This document shows, piece after piece, positions 35,876 to 50,200 of a DNA stretch of 64,000 nucleotides. The notes beneath the pieces were generated by a model. That model saw only the letters and a program-made list of their open reading frames with translations. It was not told the DNA's origin and did no database searches. The DNA comes from Amblyornis subalaris (taxonomy: Eukaryota > Chordata > Aves > Passeriformes > Ptilonorhynchidae): NCBI GenBank assembly GCA_018881555.1, contig JACAXG010000013.1:12104479-12168478 (forward strand), written 5' to 3'. Numbering within the stretch: position 1 is the first letter of the stretch; each line of letters opens with the position of its first letter. The translations under genes and the position numbers were made by a program.

Positions 35876-38800
35876 GTAGGCCTTTTCCTTCAATACATTC
35901 CTAATCTGCATGTGTGACAGTGTGATCATACTTAAAAATACACAAGTCTTCTTTTAAAGGTGAAGTTTTCACTTTCTCAGTCTGGCTAAAGCTCTTTTTT
36001 ACCACGAGTTGGTTTTTTTGTTTTTTAGAATCGCTATCAGGGAACTATTACACGTGTATCATATGGTAGATATTATGTTTGATCTTGCAATTTACTTTTC
36101 ATGCCATAATCTGTCACAGAAGTTTGTGCTCCGAGTATCTTAAATTAAACTTAATGATGAGAAGCAGGAAGACATTTCTAAAGAGAAATAGTTTTTATAT
36201 GTGATTTTTCTACACAGCTTGAAGTAATATTAACAATCCACAATATGCTGGTAGCTGTAACAATGATGCTAATTCGTGACAATCAATTTTATGTATTTTT
36301 TCATGTTTTTGAAGTTGTAAAAAAATTCCTTTACTGTTTTATTATTGGTATTGAGGGGCTTTTAGAAAGCAAATATGTGCATCAGGCTGAGGCAGAACAC
36401 TTGTGTTTAGCATAGTTTATTAAGGTCACAGAAACAAGACTTTTGGGCAAAGCACCAATCACTTTTGACAAAAAAACTCGACAGTGGTAGAGTCTGAGTG
36501 ACCTGTGTTCAGCCATTGTCCTCACGGGTGCACATGATCCACATTCAAGTTCTCCATATGTATCACCTTGAGGTTTTTACCCAGGGAGTTTTCTGCTCTC
36601 TCATATGTTTAAATTGAAAATAGTAAAAATGGATTTGCAGTAATTTGTTCTCCATCCTATAGGGTGATGAAAGTGCAAACTCAGTTTAGTTAAAACAGAA
36701 ACTAAGAGTTTTAGTACTTGTCATTCTGAGGAGGTGAAGAGGAACCTCCTTAACATCAGACCCTCAGAGCAACTGTTCCAGCAGCTGATAGCAGCTCACG
36801 AAACCAGCTCTCTGCTAAGCATATTGTGATAAAATTCATTTTGATACATGTTGGGTGCCTCTCCGAAGAGGATTTTTGTAGGTGTTTGTTCTGGGCTCCT
36901 CCCTGTACTTCCTGGCGGTTGTCTTGGTTTCAGCAAAGCGGCAAAGCGGGTGTGCCAGGCTCTGGAAACACAAGCAACTGCTGTCAGAGCAAACAGGGCA
37001 AAANCAAATTACACCTTATATATTGATAGAAAGAAGTTCAGAAAAGTGCAATTGATTTTGTTTGTAACAGCAGTCTTTTTTTTTGTTGATTTAAATTGTA
37101 TCTTCAAGTAATATCTCCTCTCCATAGGCATAGCAGGATACATTTCTTCATCAAAACCAAGGAGGGAATGTGCATTTACTAATAATGGTTTGTACAAGGA
37201 AGCCCATGTTTTAAAAAGAATCAGTGACTGGTTAATTGATTTTTCCTTTTAATAATAACCATTCACAAAAAATATGACAACTTGCATTGATTTTAGTACA
37301 GTTTTGTTAAGGCTACTGAGCNTAATTTCGAATAAAAAACCTGACTAATAAAATGCTGGCATTATGAAAGGATTGGGATTCAATGCTGTAGCAGGAATTC
37401 ACGTCTCTGAAGGTGGTTGTCTCCATTTCAGTGGCAGCAGTTTGTCAGACCTTTTCTCTGAGAAAACATAATCTCTGAGCCTGCTTTTATACCTACTGTC
37501 ACAGACAGTATGGCAGAATGAGTCTGTTCATTTGTTTTTCATTTTCCTTCTTGTAATAGGTCAATTATTATGTAATTGGAAATACAGTGCAGTGAATCCA
37601 TTTTGCATGTTTCTAACAATGGTATTAACTGGAGAAAGAACAGCATGGTCAAACAGCAAGCAAGAAGCAAACCAGTACATGGAATTGGTTTAAGGTTTCT
37701 GTGAAAAGGGTTTCTGTGTGTTTGGTTGTTTTAAAAAAACATCACGCAAGTATGAAGCAACTGTTGTATACACAGAGGTGTTAACTTCAGTAAACTTTTT
37801 AGCCTTACTCTCTCACAAATCCTGGTTAGCTCAAAAATCAATGCTTCTTCACATCACTGATTTTATGAAGTTTTGGGATGCATTATCATATAGATTGACA
37901 GTTGCCCCACTGGTTCAGCACCACAGTGTGGACACTTAGAAAACCATCATTAATTTCTCACACTCGTGCCCAGCAGTGGTTTCCTACATAATAAACACGG
38001 TGTCCTTCAGCAGCAGATCAATAACCTGCTAGGTGTTCATCTTCAGAGGAAGTAACAAGAATCTATATTTCAAGAGAAATTCATGCTCTGATATGGTTTC
38101 TTATTTGCAGGATACCAGCATAAAGCAAGACATTACTTGGTATGGGACTTTACCCATTTATACCTAGCGATATTAGAGGGAACTCATGATGCATAGACCT
38201 CGGAATTTACTGAAAGTACTGTTAAAGCTTTTTCCCTGATACAGCTCAAGTGTTTTTATAAAACAGTAGATCAACTCCAAAAGATGATTTTTTTTTTTAA
38301 ATATTGAGGTGCTATCACAATTTCTACCATTAAACTTAAAAAAAAAATCCCAAGCAAACAAACAGAACCTCTTGCTTTTTTTTTTGTATCAATAAATCTA
38401 TTTTGTCATTTTTAGTGCATCTCCAAGTAGCACAGAGGAAGCTTAATTTCTAAAAATTGCTCCCATTCAAATCCACTCACAAAGCTTGTGACCATTTTCT
38501 GCACTTGTAGATTTAGTATGATTTAATTTTATCATAAACTAGAATGCTGTGAACCTTGAAATATTAGCAGGCTTGGAATGCTTATAGATAAATTGAAATA
38601 ATGGAAACTCATTAAGTTCCATGTTTTACGTGGTATACTGAAATTCTTCCTGACAAAACACCTTACTGACATTTGAAAAACAACACTTTTATTTTCAGAA
38701 GTCGGCTGAAGCTCTAAATTCTTGCTGTATCTTGTAGCTTTTGCTGGCCATCTCTTCTTTAGGCAAGTCAGTTGTGAATATGTAACGCAAATCCATCATC

Positions 38801-38935
38801 AAATTGGTTTTCAACATGATATATTGAGTTGTGAGATTTAAGTAAATGAATCTTTTTGTGATGCATACCAATGTAAAAGGCCAGTGAGAAATACAGATCA
38901 CCTCTGAGGTCATGTGCCAGCTTTGTAGAGAGAAT

Positions 38936-38957
38936 CACCTGTGGGTACCCACAGGTG
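38936..38957. promoter_or_regulatory. Perfect 22-bp palindrome with two inverted E2-boxes
   Basis: The half-site CACCTGTGGGT (38936-38946) is followed immediately by its exact reverse complement ACCCACAGGTG (38947-38957). The outer six bases of each arm are CACCTG and CAGGTG, the E2-box bound by ZEB1/ZEB2, SNAI and bHLH proteins. The centre is GGTACC. A chance 22-bp perfect palindrome is improbable in a window this size. Its function, whether dimeric factor binding or a cruciform, is inference. Confidence 0.4.
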
Positions 38958-41900
38958 CAAGGTATAGGGGATAGACCACTGCTCCTGAATGCTTTGCTTT
39001 TTCTTTTATTAAATCTTGTAACTATTTATTCCAAAATGTCATGGCAAACTTTTCAAAAGGAGTTTTTTTTTCATCAGTTGCCATGTTCTTTCCTAAGCCT
39101 ACAGTATTTCTATTTCCAGAGTTAAGCTTAGGTGCTAGCCATGTTTAGGTAGTGACCTTGAAGCAAGTACTCTTCCAGGGCTGTTTTTTTCTGGTTTTTT
39201 TTTAAGTTGAATTGAAAATTTTGTTCTTCTCAAAAATATAAAAAATTGTAAATTAAGTTAACTCGCAATTTAAAAATCCATGAAAACAGAATGATCATAA
39301 TTAAGAAGCATTTATATACTGAGTCCTTTTGCAACAGATCTGCAATCTTCTCTTTTTCTGGCTTCGCTGTTAGTGAATGTCCAGTTCACCATAGGAAGGT
39401 GATGAAATTCAACTGACGTTAGACAGATGGGAGTGAATAGCTGAACAGACCAATAATAGAGAAGAGAAAAGATAATCCTAGGTAGAGGAAAGGAGAATGC
39501 AAAAGTAGGATGTAAACTCAGGGCAGTTCTCAGAGTGCTGAAATGAACTAGTAGGCTCCAAGTGAGGCCAGAAGGAGGGTTTCCAGAATCTAGATCGTGT
39601 TAATTCTCCTGTGGAAAACATCTGGAATGGTGTTGGTGAGTGGTTTTTTTTTTTGGTAGAAGGTTGTTACCTTGACACTCTCTCTGTTAGTACCAGCATT
39701 GTATATAATGGATAGATAATGTCACTGGTAGAATGGGACATAACACACATAACATAAAANGTTTATCATGAGATTTCTACTCTGATGTTACAATATCAAA
39801 CACTTGAGATGTTTCCATTTTACATTTGTGTGTCAGAAAAGAAAAGAAGTGTGTCTTGAGGGAGGAGGAGAATTTCCAGGACTGAAACCATGTTATTAAA
39901 ATAATGTCAGACCAAAAAAATATGATCAAGGAATGCTTTTATCTTAGTAGCAGCAATTCTGAACTGAGCAGGAAGACGAGAATGAATGGGGAGGAATAAA
40001 GCAATCCCAAACTTCAGCAGAACAAGGGAGAGTTCAAGGTCATGCTGCGGTAATCTGTGCACATGTTTTAAAGAAATCCACGACAAAACACTGTGGTTGT
40101 GGCAGCTCTTTGTAGATAACGCCTGTGAGATGCCAATAATTTTGCACATACAGAACCATTTCTGTGTTGGCAGCCCAGCTTGGAAGATGTGGGAAATGGT
40201 GCATTATTGGGATGAACCTGGGGAGTCCTGACAAGGAATCCAGTAGGGCTGTGCACTTGTCCTTTCCTCACTTCACCTCCTTTTCTTCCTGGAGAAAATC
40301 TTCCATGCTTCACTGAGTCCAGCATCAGGTGTGACCGTTCAGGTCAGGTGGAAGGGTGCTGTACTGATACTTTCGGGTTCAATGTCCATCAGTGTTTGCT
40401 ATTCCACACATATTGGCGACCATGACTTTTATTATTTTTTCCACGTTGCTTTGGTGCTGGTTTTTACTGCAGTAATTGAAAGGTTGAATATCAGACAATA
40501 TATTTCGTGTGCATATCACTTATTAAATGGAAAAGTACCATGAATAAAGAAAATTAAGTTGGAAAAATTATACAGTAAGATATTTCTGTTGTATTTCTGA
40601 TTGAATCTTATGACATATTAGGGAAATTATATATTTTTTCTTTTTTTCCCTGCTATGAAGTGAATCTTAAAACCAAAACAAAATCCCATGTCATAATTCA
40701 AACTGACCTCACATTTTATAGTTGTTTCAATTTTATGAGCAGTGTAGTCTGAGATTTTCTTGGGATGTTGTTGAATAGCAAACAGACTTAAAATAGAAAA
40801 GAAAAGATGTTATTGCATCAGTGGACTTTACAAAAAGGCACCAGACAGATGACAGCCAAGGAGTTTATTTTCTTACTTTTACTGTTGTAATTTTGACATG
40901 TTGTTATCAATATTTTATTATTTGATTTTTTTTTTCTTCAGCTTTGTATTTCACACTTCATAATTTGCAGGAAAGATTACAGCAAAACTGTGATTCTGCT
41001 CTCGAGACTATTTTGGCTTTGTTGTGTGCATGTTAATGCCTCTGAGTCGTAAGACCAGTTTGAAAATAGAAGCTTTTAATGTTGCTGGTCCCAAAATTCT
41101 GTCTGGGTTAAAAAAGTGTGAAATTAAGCTTGCTTCCTAAGGTTTCTCACTAAGAAATACTCACTTTCACCAATACTTTCCTTGTTAAAAGGGGATGTTT
41201 AAACAGTGGTGATGCAGTTGGAGATCTGTGTAGTCTTCAAGTGTGTGGGGATATATAAAATGCCCTTGTAATTTTGGGATAGAATATCGATGTTCTATGT
41301 GCAAGGAGCAGCAGGGAAGCTGTAGACTTGCTCCATATGTCTTAGNGGAGTGCTGGTTTCTGCAGGTAGCACTGTCTGGGAATGTTGTGCCTATTTCACT
41401 CCCAGAGCAACCCAGGTAGCTTGGAAACAACAGGGAGGGACAGATATGAAAGAGAAGAGAGGAAGAGCTGTCACAGTTGTACGATCTGTTCATAGCTGAG
41501 AAAGTGGCCAGATGGTCCTAAGGAAATGCTGAGATTTAAATGAAATGTCATATACTCAGAAAATGGCACCGCACACGTCACACGTCAGCGAGACTCCTGC
41601 AGGAGCAGAGCTGGGAAGGTTAGCTCCTGCATGGGCAGACTTCAGCTCTTCTTTAGGAAGGCTTGTAAAGTACTTTGTAAATGACAAATTTAGAAAGTCA
41701 TTAAGCACAGTATCAAAGCTCGGTTGCTTAAGTGGATCCAATTTTGATGTGCTCTCAAAACCTGAGGGCACTTCTGATAGGAAGTGGTTTCCTAATGAGG
41801 GAATTGACTAGCAGGGATGACTTTTAAAGACTTAACTACACATAAACTTAATTTTGTCCAGGTAAATGGATTATGTATTCAGTGCAGAGGGAGTCTAGAT

Positions 41901-42386
41901 GATGGGGTTAAGGACAAAAAACGGATGTGTAGTACTGGTAAACTTTAAAGCCTTGCGTAAGAGAGGAATATGAAATGACAGTATTTAAAAGCTTAAGCAT
42001 TTTTTGCAATTTTAATATAACCCAGCAACACTGTAGTGTAGGTTGGCAGGATGATGTGATGAATTACTGCCACACTGACTGGTATATATTGAAAGAGCTC
42101 AATAACACTGGAACACTGGAACAGAGTATTTGATGATATTCTGGAGATTAAGGATGGAGATGTGGCAAGAGTGACAGCTCTGCTTTGGTAGCCTAGAAGG
42201 GTAGAACCAAATGCCATCTTGACATTCAATTGCTCGTAGCTGACGTTCAGCACTCGTGCAGCCATTAGATTTTCCATTCACAGCAGTGTAGACCTGAGAG
42301 ATGCACATCAGGATCTCAGGTTTCATCCTCCCGGAGATACAGGTATTTCTAGCCCTCACGATTATAGAAGAAATGGATAGAATGCT

Positions 42387-42446
42387 AAAACAAACAAAAA
42401 GAAGACCCAACAGAAACCCACAAAAACCCCAAACCAAACCAAATAA
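42387..42446. repeat. A/C-rich low-complexity tract
   Basis: AAAACAAACAAAAAG-type sequence grades into CCACAAAAACCCC and AAACCAAACC units. It is simple low-complexity DNA with no fixed unit, possibly a degraded A-rich retroposon tail. I see no element body. ORFs reading through it are Lys/Pro-rich artefacts. Confidence 0.6.
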
Positions 42447-43480
42447 GCCTCTTAAGGATGGTGGGGTGAGGTCTTACACCAGGAGTGTCTGTACTGTTCT
42501 TGCACATTCATTTTGGTCAGGACTTCAGCATCTGTAAAATTTTCCACTGCCTCTGAGGTGTCAGTGATTTCAGTGCCACAGTCTGTGCCCTGCTCTGGCA
42601 GAGCATCATCAGGCTTTTTGTCCGTATCGCATACGAGGNCCTGGCTGAAGCAGTATCCTGTTTGCAGTCTCTCTTTTCGTGGTTTTTTTTTGGATGATAT
42701 GAATGCCCCCCACATAATTGGATGAACTAAGGCAATCAGGAATTGAGACCTAGGAAATGAAGTCCGGTATTTAGCCAGGAAACTGAGGAAAACAGAAATA
42801 TGGGCTGATGAATTAAGTCTATCAGGAAAATACAGCAGCAGCTGGCTTCACAAACTGCTGAGGCTAGCTGGGATCTTCCTTTTTCCTGAATTCATAGGGA
42901 AAGAGCTTTTGCCTGCAGCTGTATCTACATCATTGTGTGAAGGTCACAACATGGAGAGCTTGTAAAAAAAACCTCTCAAAATAACCACAAGATTTTTCAA
43001 TTATTATTTAATGATGAGCCTTTCCATCTAGTAGAGAGAAATGATGAAACTTTGTTTAACAAGAACTCCATTGCAGCGCATTATTCGGTTTGTCAATCAT
43101 TAGTTTTAGAAAAGCAAACTTAGATGATATNGGTCACCCAGGTAAGCAAGCGGCAGCACCTTTGTTCAAACCATAACTGAGTTAGAATAATGCCTTTTTA
43201 TTCTTTTCTGTAACAGAGATGTGTATCTGATAAAGTCAATCCAGCTTGGTGCTAAATGCATTGTGAGTGGCTGATGAGCGATAAAACCTTTGCAGGAAGA
43301 TTTGCAGGTTTGCCTGTACGTGGTGTTTAACTAAATTTATTAAGGTGAAACAAAAACCTATGTATTTCATGTTTCCGTTGTAAACTGAAGCACAGATCAC
43401 AGGGATCCATACACTGAATTTATTTTGTCTTGCCTTTCAAAATGAGAAATTTTACCAAGAGCATCCTCTAAATTTGTCAC

Positions 43481-43720
43481 GCCACAGACTGGTACCTTTC
43501 CTCCTGTTTTGTATCCCACTATTAATAATCTCCCTAATTACAAAGACTTGCATACTTCACTGATTGGTGCATAATTAGGTCAAGGTACATCCTGTTTTTT
43601 TCTAGTCAATCCTTCATTTATAAAGCTCAGCCTGAGTCTGGCCAATCAGCTCCGGTGGTGCAGTGAATGCCTATTGCCACACGTGTAAAGTGACGCATGT
43701 GGAGGCTGTTTAAGTGTCAT
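43481..43720. promoter_or_regulatory. Candidate conserved intronic regulatory element
   Basis: Two TAATTA homeodomain cores (43535-43540 and 43572-43577) are followed by AGGTCA (43577-43582) overlapping TCAAGGTAC, a CCAAT motif (43642-43646) and a CACGTG E-box (43680-43685). The density and variety of motifs in a non-repetitive stretch suggest an enhancer. The motifs are seen directly. Conservation and activity are untested. Confidence 0.28.
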
Positions 43721-44008
43721 TACATTTTCTAAATATTTCATGGGATGTGCTTTGTATTTATGTTCTGCACACTGTTCTTTTCAAGGAATCTGTCAGCTTT
43801 TTGAAGACAATGTATTTGAATTGATTTTTAATGTAAGGTTGAAGTGTAACGTTCTACTCGGGTAGGATAGAATTCCTCTTCAGAGGGAAAATGGATAGGA
43901 AATGATACCTTAGCTGTGTTAGTGCCAAAGGTTTAATAGGTGCATGTATTGGAATAAACAGAGCTTTTTGAAAACTAAATTATCCTGTAACTACTGAGTT
44001 TCAAAAGA

Positions 44009-44009
<1 letters not shown>

Positions 44010-44072
<63 letters not shown>
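44010..44072. repeat. (ATT)21 microsatellite
   Basis: There are twenty-one uninterrupted ATT units (63 bp), then TTTT and unique sequence. It is the longest perfect simple repeat in the window. Perfect trinucleotide arrays of this length are normally polymorphic. Copy number in the assembly may not be exact. Confidence 0.97.
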
Positions 44073-44190
44073 TTACTGTCTTTTATTATAAAACCTTTTT
44101 TCGTTTAGTTCTTAAGTAGTAAATTATAAAAGACATTTCCTAAGTTCCATTCCTTGGGTCAGAGGAGAGAAATTCTAATTAATAAGCCCG

Positions 44191-44236
44191 ATGTTGTTGT
44201 TGTTGTTGTTTTGTGGTTTTTGTTTGTTTGTTTTTT
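44191..44236. repeat. Compound (TGT)n / (TTTG)n microsatellite
   Basis: About six GTT/TGT units (44191-44210) are followed, after TTGTGGTTT, by three TTTG units and a T run. It lies about 120 bp downstream of the ATT array. Confidence 0.8.
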
Positions 44237-47200
44237 ACCCATAAAGTTTTTTTGTCACTTGACTTCTGTGCAGAAGCTTCTGGCAGAATTGAATGGCTTC
44301 TGTCAAATGCTATAGGAGCAACCTGGAAATCAACTATTTTCTTTGCTTTTACTTTCCTTATATTTCACACAGGTTAAAGACAACTTTCTGCTTAATTTAA
44401 GCTTCTATGAGTTCTATGACAGTCTCCTTCCTTGGCATTGATAAGGGAAGTACTTTTATCTATTTGTTCAGCCTCTCTGTAGCATTAGAAATCGCTGACT
44501 CTCTTCTCTACATTCTTCCTGTGAGAAGCTCAGGGGATGATTGGCAATGATTCAGGAAGGCTGAAGCTCTGCCTCTCGAATCAAGTGAGAGATTTCTTTT
44601 GAGCAGCTGTTTGTCCACTTGCCTGTTTAGTTTTGGCTCACAGACCTCTCATCAATGTTCTTCAACACATCAAAAGCTGTTGGTAGCATTACAGAGACCA
44701 TGCTGAAATCTTAACCATATGTGAACAAGAAATACTACCTCTGATAAAAGTAGAAGACCATTTTTTTCAATTTATATTTTGTCTCTCTNATGGTTCAAGA
44801 ACATCAGATTAGACTAAACCCATAACAGAAAAATATGATGGTACTGGGGAGATGGAAGTATCTTGAAGAACTCATCTTTTCTGTAAAGTTACCTGCTCTT
44901 GAAGGTTGGTTATCATTGTTCAAGCGATCTCCCTACATTCTTCAGCCTGTAGTAGGAATCCTCTCCATGTAACAGATTTGCATGAAGAAGTAACTTTAAA
45001 TGTTTTTTTCAGGCTGAATGATTGACCTCATTATGTGCTACCGTGTGTCACCAGAGGGTGCCATTGCTGTGATCTTCCACATTCTTGTGCTAAACCCACT
45101 GAACTTTTGGAAGTGGTTCTGCCTCTCTGGTGCCACTGCTTTTAGTTGTGNGTGGAAGTGGCAAGAAAAGTGGCCTGACGGAGAAAACTGGCAGCACAGC
45201 TATGTGTAGAGTAAAACAGTAGTTGGAACAACCAAGTCCTAAAAAGGGGCTGTTTCCTGGTGTCCATTTGGGTTTCTTACATTTAGTTAGCACCCCTTAC
45301 ACTGTAGTTGTGTACAAACTCATTTCTGACCGTGAACATAACCACAGGTTTCTAGATACTTAGTGCTGTGCAGCAGAACAGCACAGGTGTCAGAGCAAAA
45401 GGCAGTTTTATTTGTGAATAAAGTCACAGGAGGAGGTATAGCTACTACAAAATAAGTTGCTGGTGTATTCTGTGCTGACTCCTTGAGGCACCTGCCCCAA
45501 TATTAAACATGTCTAAGAGCCTTAGGGTTATATTCATCTTTGTTCATTAGTCTGTGGTTGCAGTGATTGTCCATCTGTGGTCGGGTCTGAAAGAGAGAAT
45601 CACACGAGCTGGGCTCTAGGGAACATATTTGATTCCTGGAATGTATCACAGGTACAGTTCATCCCCAGAGCNTATCAGACTGTATTTAGATGCAATATGA
45701 ACTCATATTTATACCTGCTGTCTTTTGGTATCTGCTTTGTGCTCCCAAATACACAATACAGCCATCTGGGTAAATGAATATAAACATGAACTTATCAAGC
45801 TTGATTTCCTATAGGCTGAGATAGAAGAAGAGGTTTTGGTAGTTTTTTACTTTTTATTTTATTAAGAACTGTGCTGGTATTATTAAGGGCCTTCAAATAG
45901 CATCNCTCTGGGTCAGCTCTTGCAGCTGAGCAACTATTCAGTGAGAAGGATGACTTTTGTGGTTTCTGAAGTTGTTATAAATATCTCAGGAATTGCTGAC
46001 TGTNCAAGTCATTCAGGCTTTTCAGTAGCTCTGCTGATACGGAGAAGATCATCACTGAGTTGGTGAAATTGCATTTGCCTGAGAGTTCAAGGAGCCTATG
46101 GAAACCAAAACTTCCCTGCCATGTTGTCCCTATTGAAACTGAGATACCATCTTGTAAGAAGGCATAATATCATTCCATTGCAGCAACATGCCTGTAGGCA
46201 AGGCACAATATGTGAGCATCATTTGTTTGCTTAGAGCCATGACTGTCATTCAGAAATACTGAAAGGTAGCAGTTGGATTTTCTCACACAAATGGTTAAGG
46301 GACTTTTCTCAACATCAAATTAGCGTTCAAGAGTGAAAATATAGCTTCTGTTTGCTCAGATGCTGAGTTGTAAGAATGAGTAATCGTGATTCCTGGGGGA
46401 ATTTTTTTGTTTTGTTTTAACTTGAGTGGTACTGGATGAATAGGTTTATCAGTTTGCCACAGAACATTTATATTTAGTAAACTTGAAATGAGATGAATTA
46501 CAGTGAAGTTACTCCTCTTTCCAGTTTTCTTTAAGAGGGGAATTATTTTAAGGAGGCGTGTGCTATTTATGTCTCCCACATAATGTTATAGCCTCCAGCT
46601 ATATTACACAGCGTGAATATGGACAAAACAAGGGAATGGCTGGAATTGCTTAACAGAGTGGAGTTTGTCTGCTGTAGCTCTTTTTTTTGCTATTTAAACT
46701 TCTTTTGCTCAGTTAAACGGGACATCACCAACTCTTGTGTTAAAAAGTTGTTTTTGACCAGTTTTGTACAGTGCACAGAAAGTGTGGGGTGGGAAGGATT
46801 AGGTCAAGGCTGACAATGTGAGCAGAGGGGCAAAGCAAAGAGGAGTCCAGGGAGGCTCCAGGTTTGGGACAGCCAATGGAACACCACACCTGTGCAAGGA
46901 AGTAGTAATCTGCCCTCAAAACCGATTTTGCTCACCATGCGAGTGTGCTGCTTTTCAGAAGCAACCCATAGCAGTACAGAGAATAAGTTTTGAATGTTTT
47001 CGTCTGTATGTAAGTGCTGGTGTTCACTGTAATACCTCTTTTACTATAGCAACCTTCCAAGCTGTATTTCTAAAGCTAATAATGTATGCAAATCGGTTAG
47101 TTTTCTTCTTTTGCAGAGTTCTCNACATTTTCAGTATTAAATAGTGAAATAATAAACCTTGTGTGCCCAGTCCTGTCAATATATCCCTGGGCAGCTTCTC

Positions 47201-50200
47201 AAAGACTCCTTGAGTCTCAATCATCTATATTCATTTGCCAGTTCTAATTTTCTGGATAATTACTGCATATTTCAAGACCACTTCGGTTGTGATACTTACC
47301 CAGATTTAATTCTTTCAGACACTTTATTCCTTAACGTATAATTTAACTTCTCTAAGAGTATTTGAAGATGGGTATGCATATTCAGTTTAGTCCTAAATTT
47401 TGGGATTGAATCACGCTCCAAGAGTGTCTTCTGTCTCAATCAGGACTCACTGTCCTGTCCCCTGAAGACTCTATTTGTGGAATAAATGTCCTTTCACAGG
47501 AGTTTCACAAGGACACTCTGTGCATAATGGAGCATGGTATCAGCTCTCGTAGGTGACAGAGTGCCATCTAATCTTTTCAAATGAAGGTTTCTAGTAATTT
47601 AAAGCAGAATTTCTCCTATGTTTTCAAATTTTTTGTGTGGTTTGAATTAATTAATTACATTTTACTTCCCTAGATAGCAGGACAGATGAAGACATTCTGG
47701 TGCGATTACAATTTTATGAGGGTTTTGGGTTTTTTTAATGAAAACAGATAAAGAAAAGACCTATGATAAATATTAGGAGACTGACCTATGGCCACAGCGG
47801 GCAGACATTAATAATGAGTGTTTTCTGTGTTATCATCAGTCCAGCTGTTTTGCTAAAGATCCTGAGAAAACACCCTGGGAACAGTCAGTACTGCAGTGCT
47901 TCAGCTTGAGGGCTGCAGTTGAGGGGGAGGATTTGGACAGAATTCTGAGGACTTCCCAGTCAGCATCACGAGGATAAATAATTCTACATGGTGGAGTGCA
48001 AAGGAGGTAGAGCAGGCATCACTATGCTTTTTCTGGCATTGGTCAGTCCCCTGATATTTTCTACTAAAGGGGTTTTTTAGCTATTTCTTTTTTTCTGCTG
48101 ATATTTTTCACCATCTTTTTCTCCCATCATTTTCAGTCCTGGTAAGACTATTAAGGCATTTGCTGGTCTTTGTCTGAAAGACCATTTATTCCACCTTCCT
48201 ACATTTTTTTCTAACATAACATAGTGCCTTGAGCTTAAGACTTTAATGTGGTTCCAGATAATCTCCTAGTCTTGTTTGACACGTGATGGCTTAAAAGCAC
48301 TCTTTATAAAGCAGAATATTGCAGTATTAATGTGCAAAGTGAGGGTTATTCTCTTTTCCTACGTATGATGAATTCTTTGCATGGCTTAAAACAAACGGAG
48401 GACCAGATCATCTTACAGAAATAATGATCATCTTGGAAAAATGATCTGAAGAAATCAATATTTTTCTTTTCTTGACTTTTGTCCCTCCTTATTCGAGTCT
48501 AGTTCATGAAGTAATGGAATGTTAAAAATGCTTCAGATCACTTCTGTGGTGATGAATTTTGACACTCTTTCAAATATTGGTTTCATACATTTCCTTTTTG
48601 TTAGTCTTCTTGTGCCATATGTACTGCAATATACTCATTTTTTCTTAGCTTGAAAGAAATGGGTTTTTTCTACAAACAAAATCTTTTCAAACCATTTTAA
48701 ATGTGATTTGAAGTATTTCTTGAGCTTTGCTGTTCTGTCTCAGAGGAGTAGAACATATGTGGCAACTTCTCCAGAAAGAACCTCTCAAAAGAACATATTA
48801 AAGATGAAATATAAGGATTTTTAGATCAAAAGGATAATGATTTTTTAAAATCTTTACTATGTGATAAATTAATCAGAAGGTATTATAAAGATGTACAAAC
48901 TTGCACAAGGAGAGAGAAGAGAAGGAAGACAGTGACTTNGAAATGAATGTAGACACAGACCTAAAGACACTGTCAGGAGTTGGTTATAAACCAACAGACA
49001 GAACTGTAACATATGCACTTGTTAGAAACCTGAGCTGTGTCAGTGAGCAGGATGAGAGAAAGCATTGATANGATCACAAAAAAACTCATTTTATCAGATA
49101 TTTTGTTGTGTTTGCAGAGGTGCTGGGATGCTGTGACATGAAATAATCAAGAGTAATGCAGGGGCTGTTCAGGGCCCAGCATTGGCCCTTGGTGTCTCCC
49201 AGGCCCTCCTGGGCCCTGAGAGCTGTGGGCTGAGCAGGGGAATATGGTTACACCTTCTGGTGATTCCTCTAAAGAATACAAACCCAGCTTAGAGCTGAAA
49301 GCAATCAGCTGACATACACCAGTATGAACCAAAGTTGTGTGTTTCTGACAGGAATTCTAACAGACTTGACTCTATAACTGTGAAAAAAATTTGTTATTCA
49401 ATAAAAGCCCAACAGATTTTCAGAGCAACAAGACATATGTATCCAGAAGAAATGCTGGACCAAAACACCTCACACTGTGATAATTTCTGTTTCAGATTTC
49501 ATATGTGAGCACGNATATGACCCATTCATGCTTTAAATGCGGTTGTGAATGCATTTATCATTTGTTTAGTTAATAATTTTTGCATCAGAATACAAATGTA
49601 GTGAAACCTGTTCTAACAGATCAGCTGCAAGAAAAGCCAGCAGCAGCAAAGACGAGTGTATTGGAGCTTCCCACATGAGCTTCGTAGATAAGCCATACCT
49701 GCCTGTACTCCCAAAACAGAGATACACTGTAGTTTAATGTGTAGTGTTTATTGCAGTTGACCTAATTTTTCAAGATCTATTTTACTCATTTATGGAAGGC
49801 AGGTTGAATTCCACAACTCTGTGAACTGTTGTGATGCTTGTGTAGGCACAATAGGTTGTAATCAAGTTTAGTAAATCTTAACGTTCAAAGGAATTCTTCA
49901 AGAATTAGAAACTAATATCTTGCTTCTGCAAGTCAATGTCAGCTTTAGTTAAACAATACTAATGGTATTTCAAAAAGGATGTTGAGAAATAATCATTTTT
50001 ATGAGTGATCAATAATAATGAAGGAAAGTTCTGGTTTGCACGCATAGAAAGTGTGAATTTATGGTACTGCTACAAAAAATATGGTGATTGTTGGTCTGGA
50101 ATCTGCAATAAGCATGCACAGCTCTAGCAGTGCTCAGTGTACCAGAGTGTAGTCCATGCTCCATTCACTTGTGCACAAAAAAGCATTCNCCAGTCTGGGA

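Larger units (their letters stand above)
35876..43480. other. Intronic block, no gene seen
   Basis: This is AT-rich intron after the second coding exon. It contains the 22-bp palindrome (38936-38957) and an A/C-rich low-complexity tract (42387-42446). ORFs on both strands at 39907-40325, 41185-41493 and 41993-42715 overlap each other and match no protein I recognise. Confidence 0.5.
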
